Positions 20,149 through 31,020 of a DNA stretch of 64,000 bases are shown piece by piece. Source of the DNA: Saposhnikovia divaricata. Taxonomy: Eukaryota; Streptophyta; Magnoliopsida; Apiales; Apiaceae. The DNA is taken from NCBI GenBank assembly GCA_036435485.1, contig CM071601.1, forward strand, positions 188,330,939 through 188,394,938. The letters are read 5' to 3'. The notes under the pieces are model-generated. The model saw only the letters and a list, made by a program, of their open reading frames with translations. It had not been told where the DNA came from and searched no databases. Numbering within the stretch: position 1 is the stretch's first letter; every line of letters begins with the position of its first letter. The position numbers were made by a program, and so were the translations under genes.

Positions 20149-20902
20149 TATTCTTTTATATAATTTACATGCATTTGAAATCTGAATGTAGTGTTCACAT
20201 GTAACTACCTAATCACTTTCTATGTATTGATTATGGAGGCGACGTACTTTGAAAGATGGTTCATTCTAATGTGTATTAATAACTCTTTCTGATCCTATTT
20301 ATCTTTTTTTTCTAGAATTCCTCTATTTTAAATAATTAAAATTAAAATTCCTTATTTAGGTCCTACTTTTTAGAAAAGAAATCATAAATTCCTTTTTTAA
20401 CATTTACATTAACATCTTCGAAATAGAAAAGGTTTTCGAATTTGTAGGGAAGAAGAAGTCAAATTTTTATATTAATTCGAAATAAAAAAGATATTTTAAT
20501 CTATTATACATATACAATCGATCAAATTTTATTATCATGTTTATAACCTTTTTCTTGCTTTTATTTGCTTTTGTCTTCATCTATTTTCATTTAATTTTTT
20601 CAATTCATTCTTAATTTGTTTAGTTAAGAATCTTTTTCTATCTTTGCATGCAAGATTCCATACAAATCTGGTTATTGGTAAAGATGGTACCGTTCAATTC
20701 ATCCGCGTACAAGGTAATCTTTCAAACCAGATATCAATTATCAACTCATGTTACTAAAAGATGCTGAGGTAAAACAATGATGCCAAAACTTGATTTATCT
20801 TTTACTTTTTAACGTATGTTTATATCATCTTAAATTCTTTGGAGATTTGTTCGTATATAGCTAGAGGAGTGGGGCCCAGATTGTATCTGGGCTTCTCACT
20901 AA
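20149..20902. repeat. Helitron-like repeat, paralogue of the element A target site
   Basis: About 20290-20500 aligns with 3960-4108 followed directly by 15653-15760, i.e. with the target of element A as if A were absent. At its right end an 8-bp perfect hairpin GCCCAGAT/ATCTGGGC (20874-20892) is followed by ttctca, CTAA (20899-20902) and T, another Helitron-type 3' end. A short frame near 20650-20715 (LVIGKDGTVQFIR) is unassigned. Confidence 0.55.
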
Positions 20903-21976
20903 TTTTTGTAAGTTTATAACATATTCCACGTTGTATATTTATTATAAGGGTAAATTTGGAGGTTGAAAGGCTAGGTTCTGTTTACAAGGTGGAATTTGTT
21001 TGCCTCATTATATCATCTTAAAGCATAAAAAAATTGTATTAAATAAAAAAAATTCCATGGTACGGTGCTTTATTATATCATCTTACAATGAGAGATTTTT
21101 ATTATATAAATCCCATGTTTATTTCATCCGTTCGAAAATTGCCTCGATCCAAGGTTGAAAGTATTTGCAATTTTTTTCAATTGTGACATTTTTATTTGCA
21201 AATTTTCTCATTCTTTTGGTTCCGTTTATATTGAGTTTGTATGATTTTAGCTTTATTCACTTTTAATTTTCGTGGATATTTTTTGGGTTCATCTTCGTAA
21301 TTGGGTTGGAGTTTGGATTTCCGATCAAAAGCATGTGACATAAATTCTTATCTTAGAAAAATCAATATTATCTTTATTTCTTATTTTTTTTAATCAAACA
21401 ATATATAAGTAATCAAGCAAATAATTGATGTTATAAAAGGCAAGTTTCACCTCAAAATTATATTGTAATTAGGATATAAAAAACAAGTTTTAACCTTTTT
21501 TTATGAACAATATCTCCCACTTCTAATTGAATCCTAAAAATTTTCATCAGAGTGCAAACTAAACTCAAAGTCGAAGAGGATTTTAGTACTTAAATTTTTA
21601 TTATCGTGTAAACTTAGTATTTTTATAATATATACAACGGGTGTCGGCCTAAAAAATCGTGAGAAAAAATTGATATTGAAAAATATAGGAATAATTTATT
21701 TTATTTGGTGGAGTTCTGAAATCATTCGAAAGATTTTATCTCATTTTCTAAATTAATTCAATTTTCAAACATAGAATATGCAATCAAGGAAATAATAGAT
21801 GTTATTAAAGACAAGTTTCACCTCTAAATTATATTATAGTTATATAGGATATGAAAAGCAAGTTCTAAATTTTTTACAATACCAATAAAATCTCGCCGGC
21901 ATGCAAACCAAAATCAAAGTCAAATAGAATTTTGGTATTTAATTTTTTATTATTTTTTATACTTAGTATTTTAATT
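20903..21976. repeat. AT-rich region with duplicated Helitron-like units
   Basis: No gene. Two related units, about 21395-21660 and 21775-21981, share a block around gcaagtttcacct and another around acttagtattt. The first passes into acaacgggtgtcggcc; the second is interrupted by copia-1 and resumes at 31021 with acaacgggtgttggcc. Confidence 0.5.
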
Positions 21977-21981
21977 ATATA

Positions 21982-23678
21982 TGAAGGAATTTATGGCCGT
22001 AGCGGAAGCGTAAATCACATTTACTTGCATAAAAACCTAATTAATCATGTATATAGATTTAAAAATTGTATGAACACAAGAAAAATACCTTGATAGCTTT
22101 CCTGGGATTGTTATGAATGTATCTTTGATTTCCAACAATCACCCCTCAAGTGTGGAGTGCTCTAATGGTATCCACCAAGATCAAATATCATATAGTAGAT
22201 GAAGAACAATTGAGAAAATAATTAAAATGATTTGGAATGATTTTGATGAACTTCAAAAGCTCTCAATGATCCTCTCAAACCCCTGGGATGTTTTGTGTTT
22301 TTGTTGTTGTGTGTCTCTTCCAACTCTTGGAATGATTGATATTTAAAGAAATAAAGTCTTTACTTTATCTAATAAATAATCATTTAATAATTAAAACCTT
22401 TTTAATTATTAATCCCATTCTGAAAATAATTTTCTCATAAAATTTAATTTCTCAAACTAAATTTTGTAATTAATAATTATTAAGAACTTTTCTTAATTTA
22501 TTTATAATCTATTAAATCTCATTTAATAAATTATAAATAATTGCTAATTAATTATTTATTCAATAAATAAATAATTCATAGCCATTATTAATTATTCTCA
22601 TCATCTATAAATATTTAAACTTTTTATGGTGTGACCCTTTAGGTTCAATATTAAGCCGGTAGTAGAAATAAATAATAATAAACTATTTATTATTACTTAT
22701 ACGAATTACTAATTAATTCGTTAAATACAATTACATAAGTAATTAATATTTATTCTACATCGTGAGTGATACTTTTCAATATATCGCGACTATCCGGATA
22801 ATATGAATTCATTGCTTAGAATATATAAAACCTATTCGGCAAATGGTTACCGTACAATCAATTCCTTCTACCCGACAATATCCCGATTAAATACAAGGCA
22901 TGGATCGCGTGTCAAGCCTATTTAATTTAATCATATAATTTCTTATACATTATGTCTAGTTCATTTGAATTAGAAACTCTTTCTAACTTCAATTACTTTG
23001 GCCAGAGATTCCAGAACTAACATATTAAGAACATCATAGGATATTCACTTTCTTTTACTGAAAGGGGTAGATTCTTTATCGATCGTTAACTATCTTCATA
23101 TACAAATTCCTATACCCGGAATAGAACTAATGATTGTCCCTTGAGGACTTAGAACTAAACCAAAACATAGTTCATTGTATATAAGATTACTTTAACGGTC
23201 TCAAGTCTAAGGACACTTGTACCACCATCAACTTATGAACAACTATTAACACGTGAGTAAACTCCATTAGTCGTTCATTAGATCAAGTCACGTTCAGTGA
23301 ACTTATTCTCCAATAAGCACCTACATACTAGCTATAGTGTCACCACACGAATGTCTATGAGAACAGACATCCTTCCGAGGAAGCAAGCATAGTATGTAAC
23401 GCTCTTTACGGATTGACTAACTCCCAATTAGTTATCCTACGATCGGGAACTATTTAAGTTTAGTGTTATCATCTTCTAGATCTCATTATTATAATCTCAT
23501 TATAATTCTAGAAGCTTTACTCTAAACTATGGAATTTCTTATTTAAACACTTTAAATAGATAAAGGCCCGTAATAAAAACAACAAGTCTTTTATTAATAT
23601 AAATAAAATCAAATAAGATTACATGAAAGTATTTCCTAACTCATCACACATGATTGGGTTTAGGACAAAATACTATCA
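21982..23678 (-). repeat. 3' LTR of copia-1
   Basis: 1697 bp, TGAAGGAATT...TACTATCA on the plus strand. AT-rich, with dense taataaat words in its middle. Confidence 0.92.
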
Positions 23679-23692
23679 AACTCCCACTTGTA
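23679..23692 (-). other. Polypurine tract of copia-1
   Basis: Minus strand TACAAGTGGGAGTT directly precedes the 3' LTR and directly follows the gag-pol stop codon. Confidence 0.75.
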
Positions 23693-26600
23693 CTAAAGCC
23701 AATCACTCTGGTATCTTATACCCGTCTTATCTCTATGTCGATCAAAGTGAGCCTGAGACAATGCCTTAGTAAATGGGTCCGCTATGTTGTTATGTGTGTC
23801 AACTCTTACGATGTTGACATCCCCTCTTTCTATGATCTCTCGAATCAGATGAAAGCGCCGCAACACGTTTTTGGAATTCTTATGGGATCTTGGTTCCTTA
23901 GCTTGAGCTATCGCAGCGTTGTTATCACAATACAACACTATAGGATCCTCAATGCTAGGAACTACTCCCAAATCAGAAACAAATTTCCTCATCCAGACAG
24001 CTTCCTTTGCAGCTTCACATGCAGCTATATATTCTGCTTCCGCTGTGGAGTCAGCCGTTGTAGGATGTTTGCAACTCTTCCAACTAATCGCTCCCCCATT
24101 TAGAGTAAATACATACCCTGACTGGGATCTGCTACCATCGCCTTCTGATTGAAAACTAGAGTCAGTATAACCCTCAATTTTCAATTCAGATCCACCAAAA
24201 ACAAGAAAAACATCTTTAGTCCTTCTCAAGTACTTCAATATGTTCTTCACTGCTTTCCAGTGTTCTTCACCTGGGTTAGACTGATGTCTGCTCGTCACAC
24301 TAAGTGAATGAGCAACATCAGCTCTAGTACATAACATCACATACATGATGGATCCTATTGCCGAGGCATAAGGAATCCTACTCATGCGCACCCTTTCCTC
24401 ATATGTCTTTGGAGACATCTTCTCGGAAAGAGTAATCCCATGACTAATAGGAATGAGACCTCTTTTCGAGTTCTCCATGCTAAACCGTTTTAGCACTTTA
24501 ACGATGTATGTACCTTGGGATAGGCCAATCGTTCGATTAGATCTATCTCTATAGATCTTCATCCCTAAAATATAGGATGCCTCTCCCAAGTCCTTCATAG
24601 TGAAGTTCTTTGATAGCCAGACCTTGACTGATTGTAACATCGGCATATCATTTCCTATTATAAATATGTCATCCACATACAATATAAGAAATGTTACCGC
24701 GCTCCCACTAACCTTCTTGTAAATATATGGTTCATCTAAGTTTTTGATAAAATCAAACTCTTTAATTGTCTCATCAAAACGGATGTTCCATCTTCGAGAA
24801 GCTTGCTTCAAACCATATATGGTTCGCAGCAGTCTACATATTAGATTTTCGTTTCCACTGGAAACAAAACCCTCTGGCTGTGTCATATACACTTCCTCTT
24901 CAAGTTTCCCATTGAGGAAGGCCGTCTTTACGTCCATTTGCCAGATCTCGTAATCATAGTAGGCTGCAATCGCAAGCAAAATCCTAATGGATTTGACCAA
25001 GGCTACAGGCGAAAAGGTTTCATCAAAGTCAATCCCTTGTCTTTGTTTGAATCCTTTTGCCACAAGCCTGGCCTTATAGGTCTCCACCTGGCCATCTGCT
25101 CCTAACTTTCGTTTGTATATCCATTTGCACCCAATGGGTTTAACTCCTTCAGGTGCCTCAACCAAAGTCCACACTTGGTTTATATACATCGAGTCCATTT
25201 CGGATTTCATGGCATCCTGCCATTTCTCTGAGTCATTACAACTCACAGCCTCTTCATAAGTCATAGGGTCCTCATCATCAACAAATGACAAATCATCATC
25301 ATTTTCAATGACAAGCCCGTAATATCTTTCGATTGGGTGGGACACTCTCTCTGACTTACGTAAAGGTTGTTCTACAGAAGGTTGTTCTTTCTGAACAGGT
25401 ACTTCTTCTCTAATCGTTGCATTTTGTGGTTCTTGAACTTCATCAAGTTCAATATTTCTCCCACTGTTTCTATCAAGGAGGAACTGTTCCTCTAAGAAGT
25501 GTGCGTGTCTAAAAACAAATATCCTTTGATCAGAAGGATCATAGAAATAATATCCATGACCTTCTTTAGGATATCCCACAAAACTGCATTTCACGGATCT
25601 AGGTTCCAACTTATCATGTTCAACTTTCTTGACATAAGCTGGACACCCCCAAACCTTAACATGTTTAAGACCTGGTTTCTTCCTACTCCACATCTCATGT
25701 GGGGTTGTGAGAACCGATTTAGAAGGCACCTTGTTCAGTAAATACGCTGACGTCTCTAAAGCATAACCCCATAGTGATACTGGAATATCAGTAAAGCTCA
25801 TCATGGACCTCACCATATCTAATAGAGTACGATTCCTTCTCTCAGATACTCCATTTAATTGTGGAGTATAGGGAGGGGTCCATTGAGAAACTATACCATT
25901 TTCTTTAAGATAACCTAAAAACTCTCCGCTTAAGTACTCACCTCCTCGATCTGATCGAAGAACATTTATACTACGTGCGGTTTGTTTTTCTACTTCATTT
26001 CTATATTCCTTGAACTTTTCAAAAGCTTCGGATTTGTATTTCATAAGATATACATATCCTAACCTGGATCGATCATCCGTAAAAGTAATGAAGTATGAAA
26101 ATCCTCCTCTAGCACTTGTTGACATTGGTCCACACACATCTGATTGTACCAAGTCTAACAACCCCGCAGCTCTCTCTCCATGTCCAGTAAATGGAGATTT
26201 AGTCATTTTACCCATGAGACAAGACTCGCATGTAGGATATGATTCAAAATCAAAATGTTCTAGTAACTTATCCTTATGTAATGTGCGAAGTCTGTTCTCA
26301 CTAATATCACCTAGTCTGCAGTGCCATAAATAAGTTGGATTTTTATTATCTCTTTTTCTTTTATTATTTGGTTGTTCAATTTGAAACAAATTATGTTCTA
26401 AGTCACATATATACAAACCATTATGTAATGTACCGTATCCATAAGTAATATTATTTCTCTTAATTAAACATTTATTATTCTCAACAATAAATGTAAAACC
26501 ATCCGAATCAAGTACAGGAATAGAAACAATATTTCTTACAATTGATGGTACATAATAACATTTATTCAACACAATAGTTTTGCCCGTAGGCATATGCAAA

Positions 26601-27622
26601 GGAAATGATCCTACAGCTGTAGCAGCAACTCTTGCTCCATTGCCCATCAATAGAATCACTTCATCTTCCCCCAGAGATCTACTTTGCTTTAGTCCCTGCA
26701 ACGAATTGCAAATATGAGACCCACAAGCAGTATCCAATACCCAAGTAGAAATCTGACTTAAAGACATATTTAGTTCAATCATGAACATACCTGAATCAGA
26801 AGCGGTAATCTCATTGCCCTTCTTGTTCTTTAACTCTGCAAGGTAAACCTCACAGTTCCTCTTCCAGTGTCCCACCTTGTTACAGTGGAAGCAAACTGCT
26901 TTGCTTTTTGGGTCATCCTTTGGTGGAACAGGCTTATTCTCACCCTTTTTCTTATTCTTCGGCTTCCATTTCCTCTTCCTCTTAGTAGAGGTACTGGCAC
27001 CGATCATAAGAACATAACCCCTTTTGGAGGGAAAATTTGCCTCAGCAGTTTTCAGCATGTTGTGGAGCTCAGCTAAGCTGACATCCAGCTTGTTCATGTG
27101 AAAGTTCATAACGAACTGCGAGAACGAATCCGGGAGTGACTGCAAGACTAAATCTTGGCTTAACTCCCCATCCATGACAAAACCTAACTGCCCTAGATGC
27201 TCAATCAGATTGATCATCTTAAGCACATGGTCATTCACAGACGACCCTTCAGCCATTCTACATTGGAATAGCTCTTTCGAAATATCATATCGAGCGGTTC
27301 TCCCTTGTACATCATAAAGCTCCTGTAGATGTATCAGAATGGTAGGGGCATCCATTTTCTCATGTTGCTTCTGTAACTCAGGTGTCATGGATGCTAGCAT
27401 GACACATTGAGCAACATTAGCAGCATCTAACCAGTCATTATACACTTCTCGTTCTTGGAAAAGTGCATCATCAGAAGGAGGTACAGGTAAAGGCGAGTCA
27501 AGCACATAATCCTTCTTCTCAGCCCTGAGAACGATTCTCAGGTTTCGAAGCCAATCAGCATAATTGGGACCAGTCAATTTGTTCGCATCAAGTATGCTAC
27601 GGAGTGATAGAGTAGAAGACAT
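23693..27622 (-). CDS. Gag-pol polyprotein of copia-1
   Basis: 1309 codons with no interruption. Gag occupies about 1-230 (KLTGPNYADWLRNLRIVL near the start). A CX2CX4HX4C zinc knuckle (CFHCNKVGHWKRNC) is near 245-258, and the protease has WVLDTACGSHIC near 295. Integrase follows with an HHCC-type zinc finger (HCRLGD...CESCLMGK) and the DDE core (SDVCGPM, LRSDRGGEY) at about 435-620. Reverse transcriptase has WQMDVKTAFLNGKLEEEVYM and YVDDIFIIGND around 880-985. RNase H is C-terminal (GYTDSSFQ, STAEAEYIA, LYCDNNAAI). The order protease-integrase-RT-RNase H defines copia. Start: first ATG after the long leader. All motifs are present, so this copy could be active; family within copia not resolved. 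Confidence 0.95.
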   Translation of the reverse strand: MSSTLSLRSILDANKLTGPNYADWLRNLRIVLRAEKKDYVLDSPLPVPPSDDALFQEREVYNDWLDAANVAQCVMLASMTPELQKQHEKMDAPTILIHLQELYDVQGRTARYDISKELFQCRMAEGSSVNDHVLKMINLIEHLGQLGFVMDGELSQDLVLQSLPDSFSQFVMNFHMNKLDVSLAELHNMLKTAEANFPSKRGYVLMIGASTSTKRKRKWKPKNKKKGENKPVPPKDDPKSKAVCFHCNKVGHWKRNCEVYLAELKNKKGNEITASDSGMFMIELNMSLSQISTWVLDTACGSHICNSLQGLKQSRSLGEDEVILLMGNGARVAATAVGSFPLHMPTGKTIVLNKCYYVPSIVRNIVSIPVLDSDGFTFIVENNKCLIKRNNITYGYGTLHNGLYICDLEHNLFQIEQPNNKRKRDNKNPTYLWHCRLGDISENRLRTLHKDKLLEHFDFESYPTCESCLMGKMTKSPFTGHGERAAGLLDLVQSDVCGPMSTSARGGFSYFITFTDDRSRLGYVYLMKYKSEAFEKFKEYRNEVEKQTARSINVLRSDRGGEYLSGEFLGYLKENGIVSQWTPPYTPQLNGVSERRNRTLLDMVRSMMSFTDIPVSLWGYALETSAYLLNKVPSKSVLTTPHEMWSRKKPGLKHVKVWGCPAYVKKVEHDKLEPRSVKCSFVGYPKEGHGYYFYDPSDQRIFVFRHAHFLEEQFLLDRNSGRNIELDEVQEPQNATIREEVPVQKEQPSVEQPLRKSERVSHPIERYYGLVIENDDDLSFVDDEDPMTYEEAVSCNDSEKWQDAMKSEMDSMYINQVWTLVEAPEGVKPIGCKWIYKRKLGADGQVETYKARLVAKGFKQRQGIDFDETFSPVALVKSIRILLAIAAYYDYEIWQMDVKTAFLNGKLEEEVYMTQPEGFVSSGNENLICRLLRTIYGLKQASRRWNIRFDETIKEFDFIKNLDEPYIYKKVSGSAVTFLILYVDDIFIIGNDMPMLQSVKVWLSKNFTMKDLGEASYILGMKIYRDRSNRTIGLSQGTYIVKVLKRFSMENSKRGLIPISHGITLSEKMSPKTYEERVRMSRIPYASAIGSIMYVMLCTRADVAHSLSVTSRHQSNPGEEHWKAVKNILKYLRRTKDVFLVFGGSELKIEGYTDSSFQSEGDGSRSQSGYVFTLNGGAISWKSCKHPTTADSTAEAEYIAACEAAKEAVWMRKFVSDLGVVPSIEDPIVLYCDNNAAIAQAKEPRSHKNSKNVLRRFHLIREIIERGDVNIVRVDTHNNIADPFTKALSQAHFDRHRDKTGIRYQSDWL

Positions 27623-27817
27623 GATCTATAAATCTGAAATTTGTGAATACATAACAACATTAGTAGATATCCAATTTTATTATAACACCTTATGAATCGG
27701 GTCTTTATTCATAGGTGGCTCCCACAGTTTTATTAAAATTATACAACCCTCAAATGTATAACTTAAGCATTCTCAATGCATGTGAGAATAGGGATCCTAC
27801 TTTCCATTATATAACCT

Positions 27818-28112
27818 CGGCTGTAGCACGAAACGCTATGTAATGTTTCATAGGCAAATAACTCTTTATCAATTACATCTCATGTTATTCCCTAATTCCA
27901 TTTAGCCTCTTGAATCATTGAATCACGGCTGTAGCACGTCTAAATTCAATATTCTAACTCAAGTGAGACCCAACATCTCGTTAAATTAATAAGATCTCAA
28001 TAGCCCACGGCTGTAGCACGTAACGACAATTGGATTCTAATTAATTATACGCATCTCATGTAATAGACAAGTAATTCCTATTTTTGAAAATGAAGCCCTC
28101 GGCTGTAGCACG
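27818..28112 (-). repeat. Four dispersed copies of a 13-mer in the copia-1 leader
   Basis: CGGCTGTAGCACG (plus strand) occurs exactly at 27818-27830, 27926-27938, 28008-28020 and 28100-28112, intervals 108, 82 and 92 bp. Intervening sequence is not obviously repeated, so the short word itself appears conserved. On the sense RNA it reads CGUGCUACAGCCG. Confidence 0.9.
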
Positions 28113-28689
28113 AAACGACAAAGCTCAAAACTAAGAATTACTTTCTACCATGTTGGAAGGCTATGACCGACACAAGCCCGTTGTGACATTGGCCATTTTA
28201 TTACTTGATATTAAATAACGAGGTATTTTATATTATTTAGGTTGCGAAACGTTTTCGTTAAAACCTAAAGTCAAACATGCATTTTATATACGATATATAA
28301 AACTATATATATTATCTCATGGAATTTCTATGCACACATATATATAGGCAAACATGTTATATCATGTTAAACATTGTTAAACATCTATATGAAACAATAT
28401 TAGTATTTTAAAGCATTTTAACACAATTAAAACGGGCTTTAAAACACTTCCGGAAACTATAACCATTTTAAAATTTATTTGACCACTCCATTAGATCCGT
28501 CTCGAAAAAACGAATCCAACGATATATTATACGCCTCAAACGGAGTTACGGATCAACGGGAAAAATCAAAATACGAATCAGGGCCATTTCTGTCATCTAC
28601 AGCCCCTGTAACGCATTACCAGAATGCGTTATCAGCCAAAAATACCATATTAATTGAGTCACGCATTCAACAGATGCGGTACACTGTGA

Positions 28690-28719
28690 TGACGTCATGC
28701 TGACGTCATGCTGACGTCA
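28690..28719. promoter_or_regulatory. Three TGACGTCA palindromes at 11-bp spacing
   Basis: Exact TGACGTCA at 28690-28697, 28701-28708 and 28712-28719, separated by tgc. This palindrome is a bZIP site (CRE/TGA type). Spacing of one helical turn would align bound factors on one face. It lies within the transcribed leader, about 600 bp from the 5' LTR. Confidence 0.7.
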
Positions 28720-29212
28720 GCATCCGGCCCGACCCATGACCCGACCCGGTCCGACCCGACCCGGCGCGTGAGCCGCCAGCGCGTGACGCCCACGCGCGGT
28801 TCTCAGTCGCGCGTACTGATCTGATATTTTAAATATCAGTCGGCCAGTCCAACTTTTCAGCCCACCAGTCCACTTTAACACCCTTTTGGGCCCCCAACTT
28901 TAATAACCCATGTAGATATTTTATAAATAATATATATATTTATAAAAGAGATTATTATTTATTAATTTCTAAACTCTTTAAAAATCAATAATAAATAATC
29001 TATACATGGAAAAATTATGAAACTTTTTCTGGGACTTCTACAACGCTTGTAGAAAATATATCAGTGATCAAAATTATTTTAAAAAATAATTTATTAATTA
29101 ATTCGTAATTAATATGATTATAGCCTCGAAGAACTTCAAAAATTCATAACTAATTCATACAAGCTTGAAAAATTCCGAAATTTTTTCTGGGATCTATATA
29201 CATGCAACCTAT

Positions 29213-29224
29213 GCTTTGATACCA
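29213..29224 (-). other. Primer-binding site of copia-1
   Basis: Minus strand TGGTATCAAAGC, one base different from the usual TGGTATCAGAGC complementary to initiator tRNA-Met. It is 98 bp away from the full-length 5' LTR instead of adjoining it. Confidence 0.8.
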
Positions 29225-29225
29225 T

Positions 29226-29322
29226 TGAAGGAATTTATTATTATTTTTGGTATTCAAAAGTCAAATAGAATTTTGGTATTTAATTTTTTATTATTTTTTA
29301 TACTTAGTATTTTAATTATATA
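29226..29322 (-). other. Displaced edge of copia-1 5' LTR with inserted flank copy
   Basis: Beside the primer site the sequence starts tgaaggaattta, the first bases of the LTR, but then diverges. From about 29261 to 29322 it is a nearly exact copy of 21919-21981, the DNA outside the 3' LTR. The complete LTR then begins at 29323. The most economical reading is break repair or gene conversion using the 3' LTR with its flank as template. Confidence 0.8.
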
Positions 29323-31020
29323 TGAAGGAATTTATGGCCGTAGCGGAAGCGTAAATCACATTTACTTGCATAAAAACCTAATTAATCATGTATATAGATT
29401 TAAAAATTGTATGAACACAAGAAAAATACCTTGATAGCTTTCCTGGGATTGTTATGAATGTATCTTTGATTTCCAACAATCACCCCTCAAGTGTGGAGTG
29501 CTCTAATGGTATCCACCAAGATCAAATATCATATAGTAGATGAAGAACAATTGAGAAAATAATTAAAATGATTTGGAATGATTTTAATGAACTTCAAAAG
29601 CTCTCAATGATCCTCTCAAACCCCTGGGATGTTTTGTGTTTTTGTTGTTGTGTGTCTCTTCCAACTCTTGGAATGATTGATATTTAAAGAAATAAAGTCT
29701 TTACTTTATCTAATTAAATAATCATTTAATAATTAAAACCTTTTTAATTATTAATCCCATTCTGAAAATAATTTTCTCATAAAATTTAATTTCTCAAACT
29801 AAATTTTGTAATTAATAATTATTAAGAACTTTTCTTAATTTATTTATAATCTATTAAATCTCATTTAATAAATTATAAATAATTGCTAATTAATTATTTA
29901 TTCAATAAATAAATAATTCATAGCCATTATTAATTATTCTCATCATCTATAAATATTTAACCTTTTTATGGTGTGACCCTTTAGGTTCAATATTAAGCCG
30001 GTAATAGAAATAAATAATAATAAACTATTTATTATTACTTATACGAATTACTAATTAATTCGTTAAATACAATTACATAAGTAATTAATATTTATTCTAC
30101 ATTGTGAGTGATACTTTTCAATATATCGCGACTATCCGGATAATATGAATTCATTGCTTAGAATATATAAAACCTATTCGGCAAATGGTTACCGTACAAT
30201 CAATTCCTTCTACCCGACAATATCCCGATTAAATACAAGGCATGGATCGCGTGTCAAGCCTATTTAATTTAATCATATAATTTCTTATACATTATGTCTA
30301 GTTCATTTGAATTAGAAACTCTTTCTAACTTCAATTACTCTGGCCAGAGATTCCAGAACTAACATAGTAAGAACATCATAGGATATTCACTTTCTTTTAC
30401 TGAAAGGGGTAGATTCTTTATCGATCGTTAACTATCTTCATATACAAATTCCTATACCCGGAATAGAACTAATGATTGTCCCTTGAGGACTTAGAACTAA
30501 ACCAAAACATAGTTCATTGTATATAAGATTACTTTAACGGTCTCAAGTCTAAGGACACTTGTAACACCATCAACTTATGAACAACTATTAACACGTGAGT
30601 AAACTCCATTAGTCGTTCATTAGATCAAGTCACGTTCAGTGAACTTATTCTCCAATAAGCACCTACATACTAGCTATAGTGTCACCACACGAATGTCTAT
30701 GAGAACAGACATCCTTCCGAGGAAGCAAGCATAGTATGTAACGCTCTTTACGGATTGACTAACTCCCAATTAGTTATCCTACGATCGGGAACTATTTAAG
30801 TTTAGTGTTATCATCTTCTAGATCTCATTATTATAATCTCATTATAATTCTAGAAGCTTTACTCTAAACTATGGAATTTTTTATTTAAACACTTTAAATA
30901 GATAAAGGCCCGTAATAAAAACAACAAGTCTTTTATTAATATAAATAAAATCAAATAAGATTACATGAAAGTATTTCCTAACTCATCACACATGATTGGG
31001 TTTAGGAAAAAATACTATCA
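29323..31020 (-). repeat. 5' LTR of copia-1
   Basis: 1698 bp, about 99.5% identical to the 3' LTR by hand comparison. The right target duplication atata is at 31021-31025. Confidence 0.92.

Larger units (their letters stand above)
27623..29212 (-). other. Untranslated leader of copia-1
   Basis: About 1.6 kb between primer site and start codon with no long frame. It holds a four-copy 13-mer (27818-28112), a GC-rich block with three TGACGTCA palindromes and cccgaccc repeats (28690-28800), and an AT-rich stretch near the primer site. The length suggests structured or regulatory RNA, or a packaging region; this is inference. Confidence 0.6.
21982..31020 (-). mobile_element. Copia-1, Ty1/copia retrotransposon with long LTRs
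   Basis: 9039 bp with LTRs of about 1.7 kb, purine tract next to the 3' LTR, one intact gag-pol frame and a 1.6-kb leader. The flanks atata (21977-21981) and atata (31021-31025) form a 5-bp target duplication. The sequence right of it continues the repeat unit seen on the left, confirming insertion into a Helitron-like repeat. LTRs differ by about nine substitutions and one indel, so it is young, although the 5' LTR may have been homogenised (see 29226-29322). Confidence 0.92.

Noticed and set aside
28726..28800. GC-rich block in copia-1 as a CpG island promoter of a host gene
   Set aside because: It lies within the copia leader between primer site and gag, so it belongs to the element; the repeated cccgaccc words suggest local expansion.
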